Shown: positions 18,231 through 30,803, numbered from the stretch's first letter. The stretch is DNA of 50,363 nt from Anaerotignum lactatifermentans DSM 14214 (GCF_900142265.1 NZ_FRAH01000019.1:1-50363), one strand, 5' to 3'. The notes: generated by a model not told the origin, from the letters alone. A program made the numbers and translations.

Positions 18231-18860
18231 CTATGAAATTCTTTGTACAATTGTTGCCACTACAAATACAGTGAAAAATCCTCCTGCCAGCGAGCATAAG
18301 AAACAAGGGAATTTCTTTCCTGCTGTCATCGTTCGCAATATGAGAAACCAGAAGCAGCCATAAAAACAGACAACCCCCACTGCCGACACAATGGCAACAA
18401 GGAAATATGGCAAAATACCCAGCCATACCAGCAGACCATAAGCCACTGCCGCCAAAAGCAGACCTATCTGCTCTCCTGTATTTTTATAAACAGGATTCGT
18501 ATTTTCTTTGGCAGGAGAAAAATTGGCAGCCAGCAAAAACAAGCCTGGCAATCCATAGCCAGCCAGTGCCCCTGTCAACACACGAAGCAGATTGTTGCTC
18601 TGCCAGAATCCCAGATAACTGCCGACACCGTCAATGGCAATGGGCAGGAAAGACAGCGCTGCCAGCACCACACCAGATGGCGAAAACGGTCGATTTCCGT
18701 CTTTTCTTCCTGCCAGCCATAAGAATATCACACCCAGTATAATACCGCCTTCAATGGCTGTACAGCGGGCACAGAGAGGACTTTGACAGTTCCCCCAGAA
18801 AAAACTGCGCTCTGCCATCTGGTGACAGACAGCAGAGCCAAAAAAGTCAAATACATTCAT
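18231..18860 (-). CDS. DUF2085-family membrane protein
   Basis: The function is unknown. The 209-residue product begins with CHQMAERSFFWG and PLCARCTAIEGG, the conserved cysteine/histidine signature of DUF2085 proteins, which suggests a bound metal near the membrane face. Four to five hydrophobic helices follow. It starts 5 nt after the zinc-ribbon gene stop and lies inside the proB-proA operon. No link to proline metabolism is visible. An 87-nt gap without a gene separates it from proA. Confidence 0.8.
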   Translation of the reverse strand: MNVFDFFGSAVCHQMAERSFFWGNCQSPLCARCTAIEGGIILGVIFLWLAGRKDGNRPFSPSGVVLAALSFLPIAIDGVGSYLGFWQSNNLLRVLTGALAGYGLPGLFLLAANFSPAKENTNPVYKNTGEQIGLLLAAVAYGLLVWLGILPYFLVAIVSAVGVVCFYGCFWFLILRTMTAGKKFPCFLCSLAGGFFTVFVVATIVQRIS

Positions 18861-18865
18861 GATTC

Positions 18866-19357
18866 TCAGAAGTTATAGGTAATAGAATAAGGTACCACTG
18901 CCAGACCAGACAGACCACCGATGATGCAGCAGATCAGGCTCAGACCCAGCATAATGGCACTGATGATGGTAATCAGTTTACCAAACTTCTGATTATCTTC
19001 CACAGGGCTTTTCATCAGCGCAATACCAGCAATGAGACCTGCAATGGCACCAATGCCGCCTACCAAAATGATCAATACGATCACAATGACTTTCAGTGCA
19101 GGATGAATGCCTTCATTAACAGGCTTATATTCTGTATTGGTACCGCCGCTTGCCCATGTACCGCTGCTGGTATTTTCTGTACTTTCGAATTTCTGATAAG
19201 TGCCTTTGGCATCCTCTACCGTAAAAGAATCCACTTTTTCCGCAGGCTGCTCATCGGGCTGCGTTGTTTCGGGGCGGGTGTTTTCTTTTACACCGCAAAT
19301 AGGGCAGCCCAAGCTTTCATCAATAATTTCTCTTCCGCATTTCGGGCAAAAACTCAT
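18866..19357 (-). CDS. Zinc-ribbon protein with two to three membrane helices
   Basis: The 163-residue protein starts with the zinc ribbon CPKCGREIIDESLGCPICG. A charged, probably unstructured linker (about 24-75) follows, then hydrophobic segments around VIVIVLIILVGGIGAIAGLIAG and a second around ISAIMLGLSLICCIIGG. This layout resembles small envelope proteins with a cytosolic ribbon. The ATG overlaps the proB stop by 4 nt, so it is translationally coupled to proB. The function is unknown. Confidence 0.7.
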   Translation of the reverse strand: MSFCPKCGREIIDESLGCPICGVKENTRPETTQPDEQPAEKVDSFTVEDAKGTYQKFESTENTSSGTWASGGTNTEYKPVNEGIHPALKVIVIVLIILVGGIGAIAGLIAGIALMKSPVEDNQKFGKLITIISAIMLGLSLICCIIGGLSGLAVVPYSITYNF

Positions 19358-20163
19358 ATTTCATCTCTCCTTTTGATTCCTTTTCCAAAGCAAGTTCCTA
19401 CATCTTCGCCAGCCAAAATCCGATGGATCACCGTGGGGTCTTCCCCATGGGCAATAGCCATGGCTGTCCCGGCTTTTTCACAGATTTTTGCCGCTTCCAG
19501 TTTTGTCTGCATGCCGCCTACACTGAAGGCAGAGCCTTTTCCGCTTGCCATCTTTTCGATTTCCGGCGTTACTTTTTCCACATAAGAAATCTTCTTCGCG
19601 TCTGCATGTTCTCTGGGATTTTTGTCATACAGGGCGTCAATATCTGTCAGCAATACCAGCAGATCAGCCCCCGTTACCTCCGCTACCATAGCAGAGAGGC
19701 GATCGTTATCGGAAAATTCAATTTCATATGTAGAAATGGTGTCATTGGCATTGACAATGGGAATGATACCCATTTCAAACAATGTTTCAAATGTATTATG
19801 GGTATTGGTATATCTTTCTTCCGTACCCATTTCTTCCTTTGTCAGCAAAATCTGGGCAACGGTCTGATTATACCGGTCAAAAAAGTTATGATAGATCTGC
19901 ATCAGCATTGCCTGACCAACTGCTGCCGCCGCCTGTTTTTCCCGGGTAACAGTGGGACGGGAAGGCATTGACATACGCACAGCGCCTACACCAATGGCAC
20001 CGCTGGTGACCAGTGCCACATCCATACCGCGATTGCGCAGGTCTGTCAGCACCCATGCCAGTTCTTCGATCCGTTTCAAATTCAATCTGCCATTGGGATA
20101 GGTAATGGTTGCAGTACCTACCTTAATGACGATTCTCTTACAGTTTTTCAGCGTTTGACGCAT
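19354..20163 (-). CDS. proB: Glutamate 5-kinase
   Basis: This kinase makes glutamyl 5-phosphate, the first and usually feedback-controlled step of proline synthesis. It shows amino-acid-kinase motifs: KRIVIKVGTATIT, LVTSGAIGVG, NANDTIS, FSDNDRLSAMVA and LLTDIDALYDKNP. The product has 269 residues. It lacks the C-terminal PUA domain of longer ProB enzymes, as in many Firmicutes. The ATG at 20163 is 12 nt from AAGGAGG, while a TTG at 20169 has 6-nt spacing; either is possible. It is the first gene of an operon with the zinc-ribbon gene, DUF2085, proA and panE. Confidence 0.95.
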   Translation of the reverse strand: MRQTLKNCKRIVIKVGTATITYPNGRLNLKRIEELAWVLTDLRNRGMDVALVTSGAIGVGAVRMSMPSRPTVTREKQAAAAVGQAMLMQIYHNFFDRYNQTVAQILLTKEEMGTEERYTNTHNTFETLFEMGIIPIVNANDTISTYEIEFSDNDRLSAMVAEVTGADLLVLLTDIDALYDKNPREHADAKKISYVEKVTPEIEKMASGKGSAFSVGGMQTKLEAAKICEKAGTAMAIAHGEDPTVIHRILAGEDVGTCFGKGIKRRDEI

Positions 20164-20273
20164 ATGCAATAACCCCCTCCTTCACTTCCATATTGTGAGT
20201 ATACACTATTTTCCTTTTGGAAAAAAGCAATTTTTCCAATCTCAATAAAATTGTAACATTGTTGAAAGAAACC

Positions 20274-20315
20274 ATAAAAAAACAGAGAGACTTCCCTTTA
20301 GGGGGAAATCTCTCC
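20274..20315 (-). terminator. Terminator of the pyruvate:ferredoxin oxidoreductase gene
   Basis: On the minus strand GAGAGATTTCCCC and GGGAAGTCTCTC fold into a hairpin followed by TTTTTTT. Confidence 0.85.
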
Positions 20316-20369
20316 ATTTCATCAGGCAAAGCCTGTTTTTATTTCATTTTGAAATCCTGTGAAACCTGA

Positions 20370-24082
<3,713 letters not shown>

Positions 24083-24088
24083 CTGTTT

Positions 24089-24117
24089 ATTATACAATCA
24101 AATTCTTATGATTTCAA
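24089..24117 (-). promoter_or_regulatory. Promoter of the pyruvate:ferredoxin oxidoreductase gene
   Basis: TTGAAA (24117-24112) and a perfect TATAAT (24094-24089) with 17-nt spacing on the minus strand. Confidence 0.85.
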
Positions 24118-24364
24118 CCGCAAAATGGAAATAAAACCGTTATGTTTCTAACAAAAGACCCTTTGTGCGAATTGACGGTGCCTATCATGTATAAAAAAAT
24201 ATTTTTATGCAATTTATATTCCTTTTCACGATGTATCTGCAAAAATACCGCGCTTATATGTCAGACAAACGTCTTTTTCTTGGCAATATTTTGTACTGAA
24301 ATTCATACACAATTACCAAGATTGATACGAAAATATCAAAGACGCAAAAAATATATTGTATACA
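24118..24364. other. AT-rich intergenic stretch without a recognised gene
   Basis: Upstream of the oxidoreductase promoter no conserved protein, RNA or strong hairpin is seen. A plus-strand frame at 24142-24381 has no ribosome-binding site and a composition unlike the neighbouring genes. Confidence 0.5.
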
Positions 24365-24402
24365 CAAAAACACCCCTATGATAGTTTCATAGAGGTGTTT
24401 TG
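24365..24402 (-). terminator. Terminator of the stalk/RsiV-like protein gene
   Basis: On the minus strand AAAACACCTCTATGA and TCATAGGGGTGTTTTT form a stem ending in T, 10 nt after the stop codon. Confidence 0.85.
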
Positions 24403-24412
24403 AAACATCTAT

Positions 24413-25594
24413 TTATGCAATTAAAAACTTGTATTTATCCTTCCAAACACTCTGTGTCATTTCCGCAGGTACGGAAACTGCCTGATATGTGCCGTTTTCT
24501 TCATCATTGGACAGCAAAATCCATTCTTTGTCCGCAGAAATATAGTAATTTTCAGGATCTACATCTTCTGCATAGACATGAAGCTCTGTTTCGATATCAC
24601 GGCTGGCTGTCAAATCCAAAATATTGACATACTTCTGTCCCTGCAGGTCAACGTTGACACCCTGACTAGACAGTTTGCCGTCTACATCCACTTCCCAATA
24701 GAAGGAAAGGAATTCTGCACCGATATATCCCTTCACAAAACCAAGACGTACATGATCGGGTTTGGGCATATCCGCAGTTTCTTCTGCCGCTTCTGCCTGT
24801 TCGGCATTTGCCTCTGTTTCTGTATTGGCTTCTGCTTCCGCTGCTGTTCCTTCTTCAGCCTGTGCTTCCGCTTGTTCTTCTCCAGACTGTTCCACCGCTT
24901 CAGCTTCTTCTGCCGCTTCTTCTGCTTCTTCCGCAGGAACTACGTTGGGGAAGGATGCCAGCTGTTCCAATGCAAAGGATTCAAAGGCATCATTCAGACT
25001 TTTTTCATAACTGATATCATTCAAACCAACTACAACAGGAATTTCTGCAGAGTAATTCCGCTCTCCGTCTACGCCTTCCAGCATACGTCCTGCAATAACC
25101 GGTTTGGTATTATCGCCTGTTTTGATGGTTACCAGCTGCTGGCTGCTGTCCCAGATGACTTCTGTAGCAAAATACTCAGAAAACACATCAGAAGATACAT
25201 ACAGACTGCCGTTGATGGCTTCCACTTCCCGATCCAACGTGATTTCATAACCGTTCAGCTCCGCATCTCTGCTGCCGCGGTTCAAAAGCAGTTTCTTACC
25301 ATAAAAAGAAATCTCTGTTGCTTTTTTCTCACGATCCCAGGAAACACTGCCGCCCAGACCTTCCACCACGTTTCTGACAGGCAGAAGCAGCACTTCATCA
25401 TCATCGTAATAAATCGGCATATTTTCCATATCCGCCAATGTTGTGGTATCACCTGCCTGCGGCGGCTGAGGCTTCTGATCAGCGACCTCCATTTCCACTT
25501 CCTGCTGTCTTGTCAGGTACATAGAAAGGGACAGTGCTCCACCCACCAGGGCTGCCGCTGCCACAACAATGACCGTTAATTTTTTCCATCCCAT
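24413..25594 (-). CDS. Membrane-anchored protein with stalk domain, Ala/Glu linker and RsiV-like C-terminal domain
   Basis: The 393-residue protein has an N-terminal signal-anchor (LTVIVVAAAALVGGALSLSM). A stalk domain of the copper-amine-oxidase-N type follows (VLLLPVRNVVEGLGGSVSW). The C-terminal part, with RNYSAEIPVVVGLNDISYEKSLNDAF and later FLSFYWEVDVDG, resembles the extracellular DUF3298/RsiV-like domain. That domain is split by a run of about 75 residues made almost only of Ala and Glu (roughly 250-320), probably a flexible spacer inside a loop. RsiV senses lysozyme in Bacillus; no such role can be claimed here. The start at 25594 has GAGGG 6 nt upstream, and an in-frame start at 25639 lacks a site. 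Confidence 0.7.
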   Translation of the reverse strand: MGWKKLTVIVVAAAALVGGALSLSMYLTRQQEVEMEVADQKPQPPQAGDTTTLADMENMPIYYDDDEVLLLPVRNVVEGLGGSVSWDREKKATEISFYGKKLLLNRGSRDAELNGYEITLDREVEAINGSLYVSSDVFSEYFATEVIWDSSQQLVTIKTGDNTKPVIAGRMLEGVDGERNYSAEIPVVVGLNDISYEKSLNDAFESFALEQLASFPNVVPAEEAEEAAEEAEAVEQSGEEQAEAQAEEGTAAEAEANTETEANAEQAEAAEETADMPKPDHVRLGFVKGYIGAEFLSFYWEVDVDGKLSSQGVNVDLQGQKYVNILDLTASRDIETELHVYAEDVDPENYYISADKEWILLSNDEENGTYQAVSVPAEMTQSVWKDKYKFLIA

Positions 25595-25713
25595 ATTTTT
25601 CCCTCTTTCTTTGGGTTTTTCCCGAGCATCATACCACAATGACGAGGAAAAATCAACAAAACCACCGAAAAATTAGTATAATTGACAGATTTTTAAGATT
25701 TTCCAATCAGACA

Positions 25714-25752
25714 AAGAAAAACCCACATGACTTGTTCATGTAGGCTTTCTTC
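25714..25752 (-). terminator. Terminator of the L,D-transpeptidase gene
   Basis: On the minus strand CCTACATGA and TCATGTGGG form a stem followed by TTTTTC, just after the stop codon at 25759. Confidence 0.75.
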
Positions 25753-25758
25753 CTATTC

Positions 25759-26745
25759 TTATGCAGAAATTTCTACAGCCAGATTTCTGCGAAGGAATAC
25801 ACGATTGAACCAGTTCGGTTCTTCCCCATCGGAAAGAACGATATCATCTGTCTGGGCATTCCAGGAAATGTCTGTTTCTGTTGCCCCAGCCAAATCTCTC
25901 AGCTTGTAATATGTTTTGCCTTCGTAAATACAATAGGAAATTTCTGTTGTTTTTCCTTCATATGTAATCTGTGTTGTTCCCATAGCATGAATCGTATCTG
26001 CAGGCTGTACAGGCTGAGAAAGCGTTTTGCCCAACTGCGCAAACACTTTGCCGGCATCTTCTGCTGTCAGATAATAAGTACCGCCGCCATAAAAAGCGTC
26101 CACAGCAAAACTGCTTCTGGCACTTTTGACATTGATGCTTTCCATCCTGGCATGGTCTGGCAGCACTTTATGCCAGGGGTTTGCCAGATCAGGGTCTGTA
26201 GGGTCCCAGCCTCTCAGCTTTGTATCATAGATATTCAACTTCTGAGGCTGTTCCGGCTGGATGGGCAAAGGATTGTTATTCTTTACCATTCTTACGGTAG
26301 TACCCGCGGGACAATTATCATAAATCCATTTTGCATTTTCCACTGTCAGACGCACACAACCCATGGATGCAGATGTACCCAGTTTGTTGTACTCCAAGTA
26401 TTCCAGAGAGCCTTTATCGTACATGGTATAATAAGGTACAGAATGAAACAGGATACTGCCAGTGATACGTGTGGCATACTGTCCGTAAACATTGCCGAAC
26501 AGCGCACGCCATACATATTTATCTGTTGTACGGAATGTGCCTGTGGGTGTGGCAGGACCTATGGAGCAGACAAAGGCTCTGTCAGGCACGGTATAGTTCC
26601 CTGCGGCATCCTTTTTATAAACAGTGACCACATTCTGTGTCAGATTGACTTCTACCTCATACGGATATTCTGCTGCCTGCGCCATCTGCGGTACGCCCAT
26701 AAACAGAAAAAGCGCCATAAACAGCAATGATAATTTCTTTCTCAT
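25759..26745 (-). CDS. Secreted L,D-transpeptidase (YkuD fold)
   Basis: The 328-residue protein has a signal peptide (hydrophobic LSLLFMALFLFMGVPQMAQA, cleavage probably near AQA-AE). The YkuD domain (about 30-160) includes TPTGTFRTTDKY, ILFHSVPY and the catalytic SASMGCVRLT, with the expected Cys and Arg. It would make 3-3 peptidoglycan cross-links or attach proteins to the wall. The C-terminal third contains YYKLRDLAGATETDISWN, which resembles the stalk domain of the two other secreted proteins in this window. A free-standing minus-strand gene with its own terminator. Confidence 0.88.
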   Translation of the reverse strand: MRKKLSLLFMALFLFMGVPQMAQAAEYPYEVEVNLTQNVVTVYKKDAAGNYTVPDRAFVCSIGPATPTGTFRTTDKYVWRALFGNVYGQYATRITGSILFHSVPYYTMYDKGSLEYLEYNKLGTSASMGCVRLTVENAKWIYDNCPAGTTVRMVKNNNPLPIQPEQPQKLNIYDTKLRGWDPTDPDLANPWHKVLPDHARMESINVKSARSSFAVDAFYGGGTYYLTAEDAGKVFAQLGKTLSQPVQPADTIHAMGTTQITYEGKTTEISYCIYEGKTYYKLRDLAGATETDISWNAQTDDIVLSDGEEPNWFNRVFLRRNLAVEISA

Positions 26746-26800
26746 GTAAATCCCCCTTTTTTCGCATGAAATTATCCAAAAAAACGCTGAAGAACAGCGA

Positions 26801-26853
26801 CTTCCACTTAAGAAAACATTGTTTTTTTATTTGATTGATTTCTTAAGGGGAAG
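26801..26853. repeat. Imperfect 15-bp inverted repeat upstream of the L,D-transpeptidase gene
   Basis: CTTCCACTTAAGAAA (26801-26815) and TTTCTTAAGGGGAAG (26839-26853) pair at 14 of 15 positions around a 23-nt T-rich loop. It lies in a 298-nt gene-free interval (26746-27043) that otherwise holds only the hairpin at 26907. Confidence 0.5.
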
Positions 26854-26906
26854 TGCGACGGCTATCTTCATAAGAAAACATACGAAATAAAATCTAAGTT
26901 AGAATC

Positions 26907-26948
26907 AGAAAGCCGAAATCCGCAGTATCATCAGGATTTCGGCTTTCT
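26907..26948 (-). terminator. Hairpin after tmRNA, probable terminator
   Basis: AGAAAGCCGAAATCC and GGATTTCGGCTTTCT form a perfect 15-bp stem about 95 nt beyond the tmRNA 3' end. The T run on the minus strand is weak, so termination is likely but not certain. Confidence 0.55.
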
Positions 26949-27043
26949 TTGTTTGCTTATGATGATGCCCCTAATCTTCTGCGCAGCTTTTTTGGAACAT
27001 CCCTTTGCCGCTTCATACAGCAAAGCTTGTTTTGTTCTTAGAA

Positions 27044-27398
27044 TGGAGATGAGGGGAGTCGAACCCCTGTCCGAAAACCCATCTGTAAGAACTTCTCCCA
27101 TCACAGTCAGTCTTTTAGAATTCCCTCAGACCATCGCCGAATGACAGGCTATGTTCCTCGGTAGCTTCATGAGTCTTTTTCCGCCGCAAAGCTTAAGCGA
27201 AAAAGTGCCCCGCCAAGTCGATGCCAAGCTCCCCGGCGGCAGGAATCCGGGGGTTGACAGCTGCCGCAATTAGGCAGCGTATGCTAATTTATTGTTGTCG
27301 TTTCTTTTTAGAAAAGTTTCCGGCTTGATGACGCAGTTCACCGGGCTGCGGATGGCTATCCCTACTTTCAAGACTCCCGTCGAAACCATTACATCCCC
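27044..27398 (-). ncRNA. ssrA: Transfer-messenger RNA (tmRNA)
   Basis: This RNA rescues stalled ribosomes. On the minus strand it starts GGGGATGTAATGGTTTCGAC and ends GGGGTTCGACTCCCCTCATCTCC, so the 5' GGGGATG pairs with CATCTCC in the acceptor stem; the TTCGA loop is intact. CCA is not encoded at the end. The tag frame runs to a TAA at 27270-27272 and encodes ...NDNNKLAYAA. The tail is LAYAA in place of the more common LALAA. The RNA starts 7 nt after the smpB stop codon, with no terminator between them. Confidence 0.95.
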
Positions 27399-27405
27399 GT
27401 GTGTC

Positions 27406-27879
27406 TTATAAAGTAAGATTACGAATCTTAAACTCTTTTTCCGCCTGACGACGCATGTCGTTTTTGGCAATGGTCTCACGCTTGTCATAGAGTTTTTTAC
27501 CCTTTGCCAGCGCGATATCCACTTTCACCAGACTGCGGTCGAAGTAGACCTTCAAAGGCACCACCGTATATCCGGCAGCCTGTACCTGTGCGGCAATCTT
27601 GCGGATTTCGTTTTTGTGCAGCAGCAAACGTCTGGTACGCAGAGGGTCTTTGTTGAAGATATTCCCCTGTTCGTAAGGACTGATATGCATGTTCATAATG
27701 AAAGCCTGCCCGTTTTCGATGCGGATAAAGCTTTCCTTCAGACTGCATTTGCCTGCCCGCAGACTTTTCACTTCTGTGCCAACGAGAGAAATGCCTGCCT
27801 GATACACGTCTTCGATGAAATAATCATGATATGCTTTTTTATTCTGTGCGATCAGCTTCGTGCCGTTTCCCTTTGCCAT
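27406..27879 (-). CDS. smpB: SsrA-binding protein SmpB
   Basis: SmpB binds tmRNA and delivers it to stalled ribosomes. The 157-residue product has the expected [29 protein letters not shown] core and the basic C-terminal tail [20 protein letters not shown]. The start at 27879 (MAKGNGTK) matches the family's N terminus and has a GGAAGTGAG-like site 4 nt upstream. The same frame stays open upstream to 28116, but that extension has no family similarity and contains the promoter at 27929-27956. It is followed directly by ssrA, its partner. Confidence 0.96.
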   Translation of the reverse strand: MAKGNGTKLIAQNKKAYHDYFIEDVYQAGISLVGTEVKSLRAGKCSLKESFIRIENGQAFIMNMHISPYEQGNIFNKDPLRTRRLLLHKNEIRKIAAQVQAAGYTVVPLKVYFDRSLVKVDIALAKGKKLYDKRETIAKNDMRRQAEKEFKIRNLTL

Positions 27880-27928
27880 TGGCTCACTTCCGTTCTGTCT
27901 GCTTTGTGCGTTTTCTTCTGCATGATAG

Positions 27929-27956
27929 ATTATATCACAGATTCCAGAAAAATCAA
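27929..27956 (-). promoter_or_regulatory. Promoter of smpB-ssrA
   Basis: TTGATT (27956-27951) and TATAAT (27934-27929) with 16-nt spacing on the minus strand, inside the 237-nt gap between rnr and smpB. It lets the rescue pair be transcribed apart from rnr. Confidence 0.7.
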
Positions 27957-28116
27957 ATGACGTTTCTGTTACAAATTTCAAAAGAAATATGACAGCTTTC
28001 GCATATTTCAAACAACTGTTTCTTCCATTATATTCTACCAGAGAAATACCTTCCATACAGGAAAAATCTCCGGCAAAAGCTGAAATCATCGATTCCAGCT
28101 TTTGACAGATAATCAT

Positions 28117-30264
28117 TTAAAATTCAAAGGCTTCTTCTGCAAATACAAAATCAATGGTTCCCAATTCCTTGGATACCTTTGCCACAGTCACCTGCACGGC
28201 ATCTCCAAGACGATAAATCTTGCCGCCTCTCTTGCCGACCACCTGCATGTTTCTGTCATCAAATTCATAGTAATCATCATCCAGCTGGTTCAAAGCAACC
28301 ATGCCTTCTACAGTATTTGCCAGTTCCACATAAATGCCCCAGTTGGTGACGCCAGAGATGATGCCTTCATAAGTTTCACCAATTTTATCCAGCATAAATT
28401 CCACTTTCTTCAGTGCATCTGTATCTCGTTCGGCATCTTCTGCCACACGTTCCCGCTTGGAGCAGTGCTGGGCAATGTCCGGCATTTTCTTCCGATAGGA
28501 CTGTTCCCGTTTGCCGCTCATTTCTCCAGCCAGTGTGAGTTTGATGAGGCGGTGAATTTCCAAGTCAGGATAACGACGGATAGGTGATGTGAAATGGCAG
28601 TAGTATTTTGCCGCCAGACCAAAATGTCCCTGATTATCCGCTGTGTATCTTGCCTGCATCATGCTGCGCAGCACCATACGGGTGATGATGCGTTCTTCCG
28701 GCTTGCCTTCCGCTTCTGCCAGTACTCGCTGGATTTCTCTGGGATGGATTTCCCCATCTTTTTTCTTCACACGATAGCCAAACCCACGGATGAACTGTTC
28801 CATTTTTTCCGTTTTTTCCTCATCCGGTTCCTGATGGGAACGGAACACAAAGGGGATTTCCTGCCAGAAGAAGTTTTCCGCAACGGTTTCGTTGCAGACC
28901 AACATAAATTCCTCAATGAGGTTTGTGGCAATATTCCGGTCATAAGGCTTGATGTCAATGGGTTTGCCCTGCTCGTCCAGAATGATCTTGGATTCGGGCA
29001 AATCAAAGTTCACAGAGCCGCGTTTTTTCCGTTTTGCCACAAGAATTTCTCTCAGTTCGTTCATTTCTTCCAGCATGGGAACGATTTCTGCATATTTTTC
29101 CAAAAGCTCCGGTGTCTTGTCCTCCAGAATTTCCCTTACGGCTGTATATGTCATGCGGTAGTCAGAATAAATCACAGAATTGACTACCCGATGGTTCACC
29201 ACATACCCTCTGTGGTCGATTTCCATGATGCAGCTCAGTGCAAGACGATCTTCGTGGGGATTCAGGGAACAAATGCCGTTGCTCAGCTTATGGGGCAGCA
29301 TGGGAATCACCCGATCTACCAGATACACACTGGTACCTCTTTCGTAAGCTTCCTTATCCAGAGCGGTATTCTCCTGCACATAATGGGAAACGTCCGCAAT
29401 ATGCACGCCCAGTTCATAATTGCTATTATCCAGTTTTGTCAGGGAAACAGCGTCGTCCAAGTCTTTGGAATCTTCCCCATCAATGGTGATGGTCAGCACA
29501 TTTCGCAGATCTTCTCTGCCCATCATCTCTTTTTCATTGATTTCCAGTTCCACATTTTCGATTTCCTGATACACTTCCTCAGGGAATTCCACAGGCAGTT
29601 CATATCTGCGAATCACAGAAAGGATATCCACACCGGGATCGTTGATATGTCCCAGAATCTCAATGATCTTTCCTTCCGGATTCCGTCTGTCCTCGCCATA
29701 GTCTGTGATTTCTACTACTACTTTATGCCCAGTCACAGCACCCATGCTGTTTTCTCTGGAAATGAAAATATCTTTTGCAACTTTCTTGTCATCTGCTGTA
29801 ACAAAACCGAATCCTTTCACCTGCTCATACAGCCCCACCAGACGGGTCATACCTCTTTCCAGCACACGGATAATAGTGCCTTCCGCTTTTCTGCCGCTAC
29901 CGCCGCCACCGGTCACTTTATACAAGACGCGGTCTTTCTGCATAGCACCGTTGGTTTCTGATGCGGGAATGAAAATATCTGCGCCGCCTTCATCCGGTGT
30001 TACAAAGCCAAAGCCTTTTGCATGGCTGATGAATGTTCCCGTTGCCATCTGCAATGTTTCCGGCACAGCCAGCTTTCCTCTTTTTGTTTCAAATATTTTT
30101 CCTTCATCAATGAGTTCCGCGATGATTTGTTCAAAATATGTCCGATCTTCTTCCGGCACACCCAACAGCACACGCATGTCTTTCCGCTTCATGGGCACAT
30201 ATGCCGGACTTTTCATACATTCCAGAATGCGTTCTTTTCTTTCCTGTAATTGTTCTTTCTCCAT
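28117..30264 (-). CDS. rnr: Ribonuclease R
   Basis: This 3'-5' exoribonuclease degrades structured RNA and non-stop mRNA in the trans-translation pathway. The 715-residue product shows an N-terminal winged-helix part, cold-shock domains (ATGTFISHAKGFGFVTPDEG and VKGFGFVTADDKK), the RNB catalytic domain with DGEDSKDLDDAVSL (about 264) and HIADVSHYV, and a C-terminal S1 domain (YEGIISGVTNWGIYVEL). It ends EEAFEF without a long lysine-rich tail. It follows secG and precedes smpB-ssrA, a conserved Firmicute order that fits its role. Confidence 0.97.
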   Translation of the reverse strand: MEKEQLQERKERILECMKSPAYVPMKRKDMRVLLGVPEEDRTYFEQIIAELIDEGKIFETKRGKLAVPETLQMATGTFISHAKGFGFVTPDEGGADIFIPASETNGAMQKDRVLYKVTGGGGSGRKAEGTIIRVLERGMTRLVGLYEQVKGFGFVTADDKKVAKDIFISRENSMGAVTGHKVVVEITDYGEDRRNPEGKIIEILGHINDPGVDILSVIRRYELPVEFPEEVYQEIENVELEINEKEMMGREDLRNVLTITIDGEDSKDLDDAVSLTKLDNSNYELGVHIADVSHYVQENTALDKEAYERGTSVYLVDRVIPMLPHKLSNGICSLNPHEDRLALSCIMEIDHRGYVVNHRVVNSVIYSDYRMTYTAVREILEDKTPELLEKYAEIVPMLEEMNELREILVAKRKKRGSVNFDLPESKIILDEQGKPIDIKPYDRNIATNLIEEFMLVCNETVAENFFWQEIPFVFRSHQEPDEEKTEKMEQFIRGFGYRVKKKDGEIHPREIQRVLAEAEGKPEERIITRMVLRSMMQARYTADNQGHFGLAAKYYCHFTSPIRRYPDLEIHRLIKLTLAGEMSGKREQSYRKKMPDIAQHCSKRERVAEDAERDTDALKKVEFMLDKIGETYEGIISGVTNWGIYVELANTVEGMVALNQLDDDYYEFDDRNMQVVGKRGGKIYRLGDAVQVTVAKVSKELGTIDFVFAEEAFEF

Positions 30265-30329
30265 AGTTCCTCCTTTTCTCCTTTCTTTCTACAAAAAAAG
30301 GGACGCATTTCTGCATCCCTCATTCGTTC

Positions 30330-30572
30330 TTATCCAATCAGATTGATTACCAGTGCCAGAATCATGAACAGAGCGCCGCCGATTTTTGTATATCTTTCCA
30401 AAGCGCCTTCCATAGAACTGCCTTTATTTTTGCTCCAGTATGTGTCGCCGCTGCCGCCGCCGCCAATTGCGCCCAGACCAGCAGAACGTTTGGACTGTAA
30501 CAGAATGATTACACACAGTAATACAGATAAAATAACCAATACCACTGATAATACTAAACTAAGTGTTGCCAT
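30330..30572 (-). CDS. secG: Preprotein translocase subunit SecG
   Basis: This small SecYEG subunit has 80 residues with two hydrophobic helices: LVLSVVLVILSVLLCVIILLQ near the N terminus and IGGALFMILALVINLIG at the end. Between them lies the glycine-rich LGAIGGGGSGDTYW loop typical of SecG. AATATTGGGAGG precedes the ATG. It heads the secG-rnr-smpB-ssrA block. Confidence 0.93.
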   Translation of the reverse strand: MATLSLVLSVVLVILSVLLCVIILLQSKRSAGLGAIGGGGSGDTYWSKNKGSSMEGALERYTKIGGALFMILALVINLIG

Positions 30573-30641
30573 GTGTCAAAACCTCCCAATATTATTTGTA
30601 ATGGTCATAAAAAACCATTCTCATTTTCAAACAGTAAAGGT

Positions 30642-30670
30642 ATTGTATCATACTCACGCTCTGCCTGCAA
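30642..30670 (-). promoter_or_regulatory. Promoter of secG
   Basis: TTGCAG (30670-30665) and TACAAT (30647-30642), spacer 17 nt, minus strand. Confidence 0.7.
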
Positions 30671-30732
30671 GTCTTTTTCCAAAAAAGTCAGGCTTTCTAA
30701 GGCATTTTAAGAAAAATATCATTTTTCCGACA

Positions 30733-30774
30733 AACAAAAAACGGAAAAGATTTTTCTCCAATCCTTTCCGTTTC
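30733..30774 (-). terminator. Terminator of the phage-like structural operon
   Basis: AAACGGAAAGGATT and AATCTTTTCCGTTT form a stem with TTTTG following on the minus strand, 30 nt after the xkdU-like stop codon. It separates the element from secG. Confidence 0.85.
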
Positions 30775-30803
30775 TTTCCGAAAAACAAACCCATGTATTT
30801 TGC

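Noticed and set aside
24142-24381. Possible small gene upstream of the pyruvate oxidoreductase
   Set aside because: No start signal, AT-driven composition, and it runs into the terminator at 24365.
27880-28116. N-terminal extension of SmpB, in frame to 28116
   Set aside because: No similarity to the SmpB family, and the promoter at 27929-27956 lies inside it.
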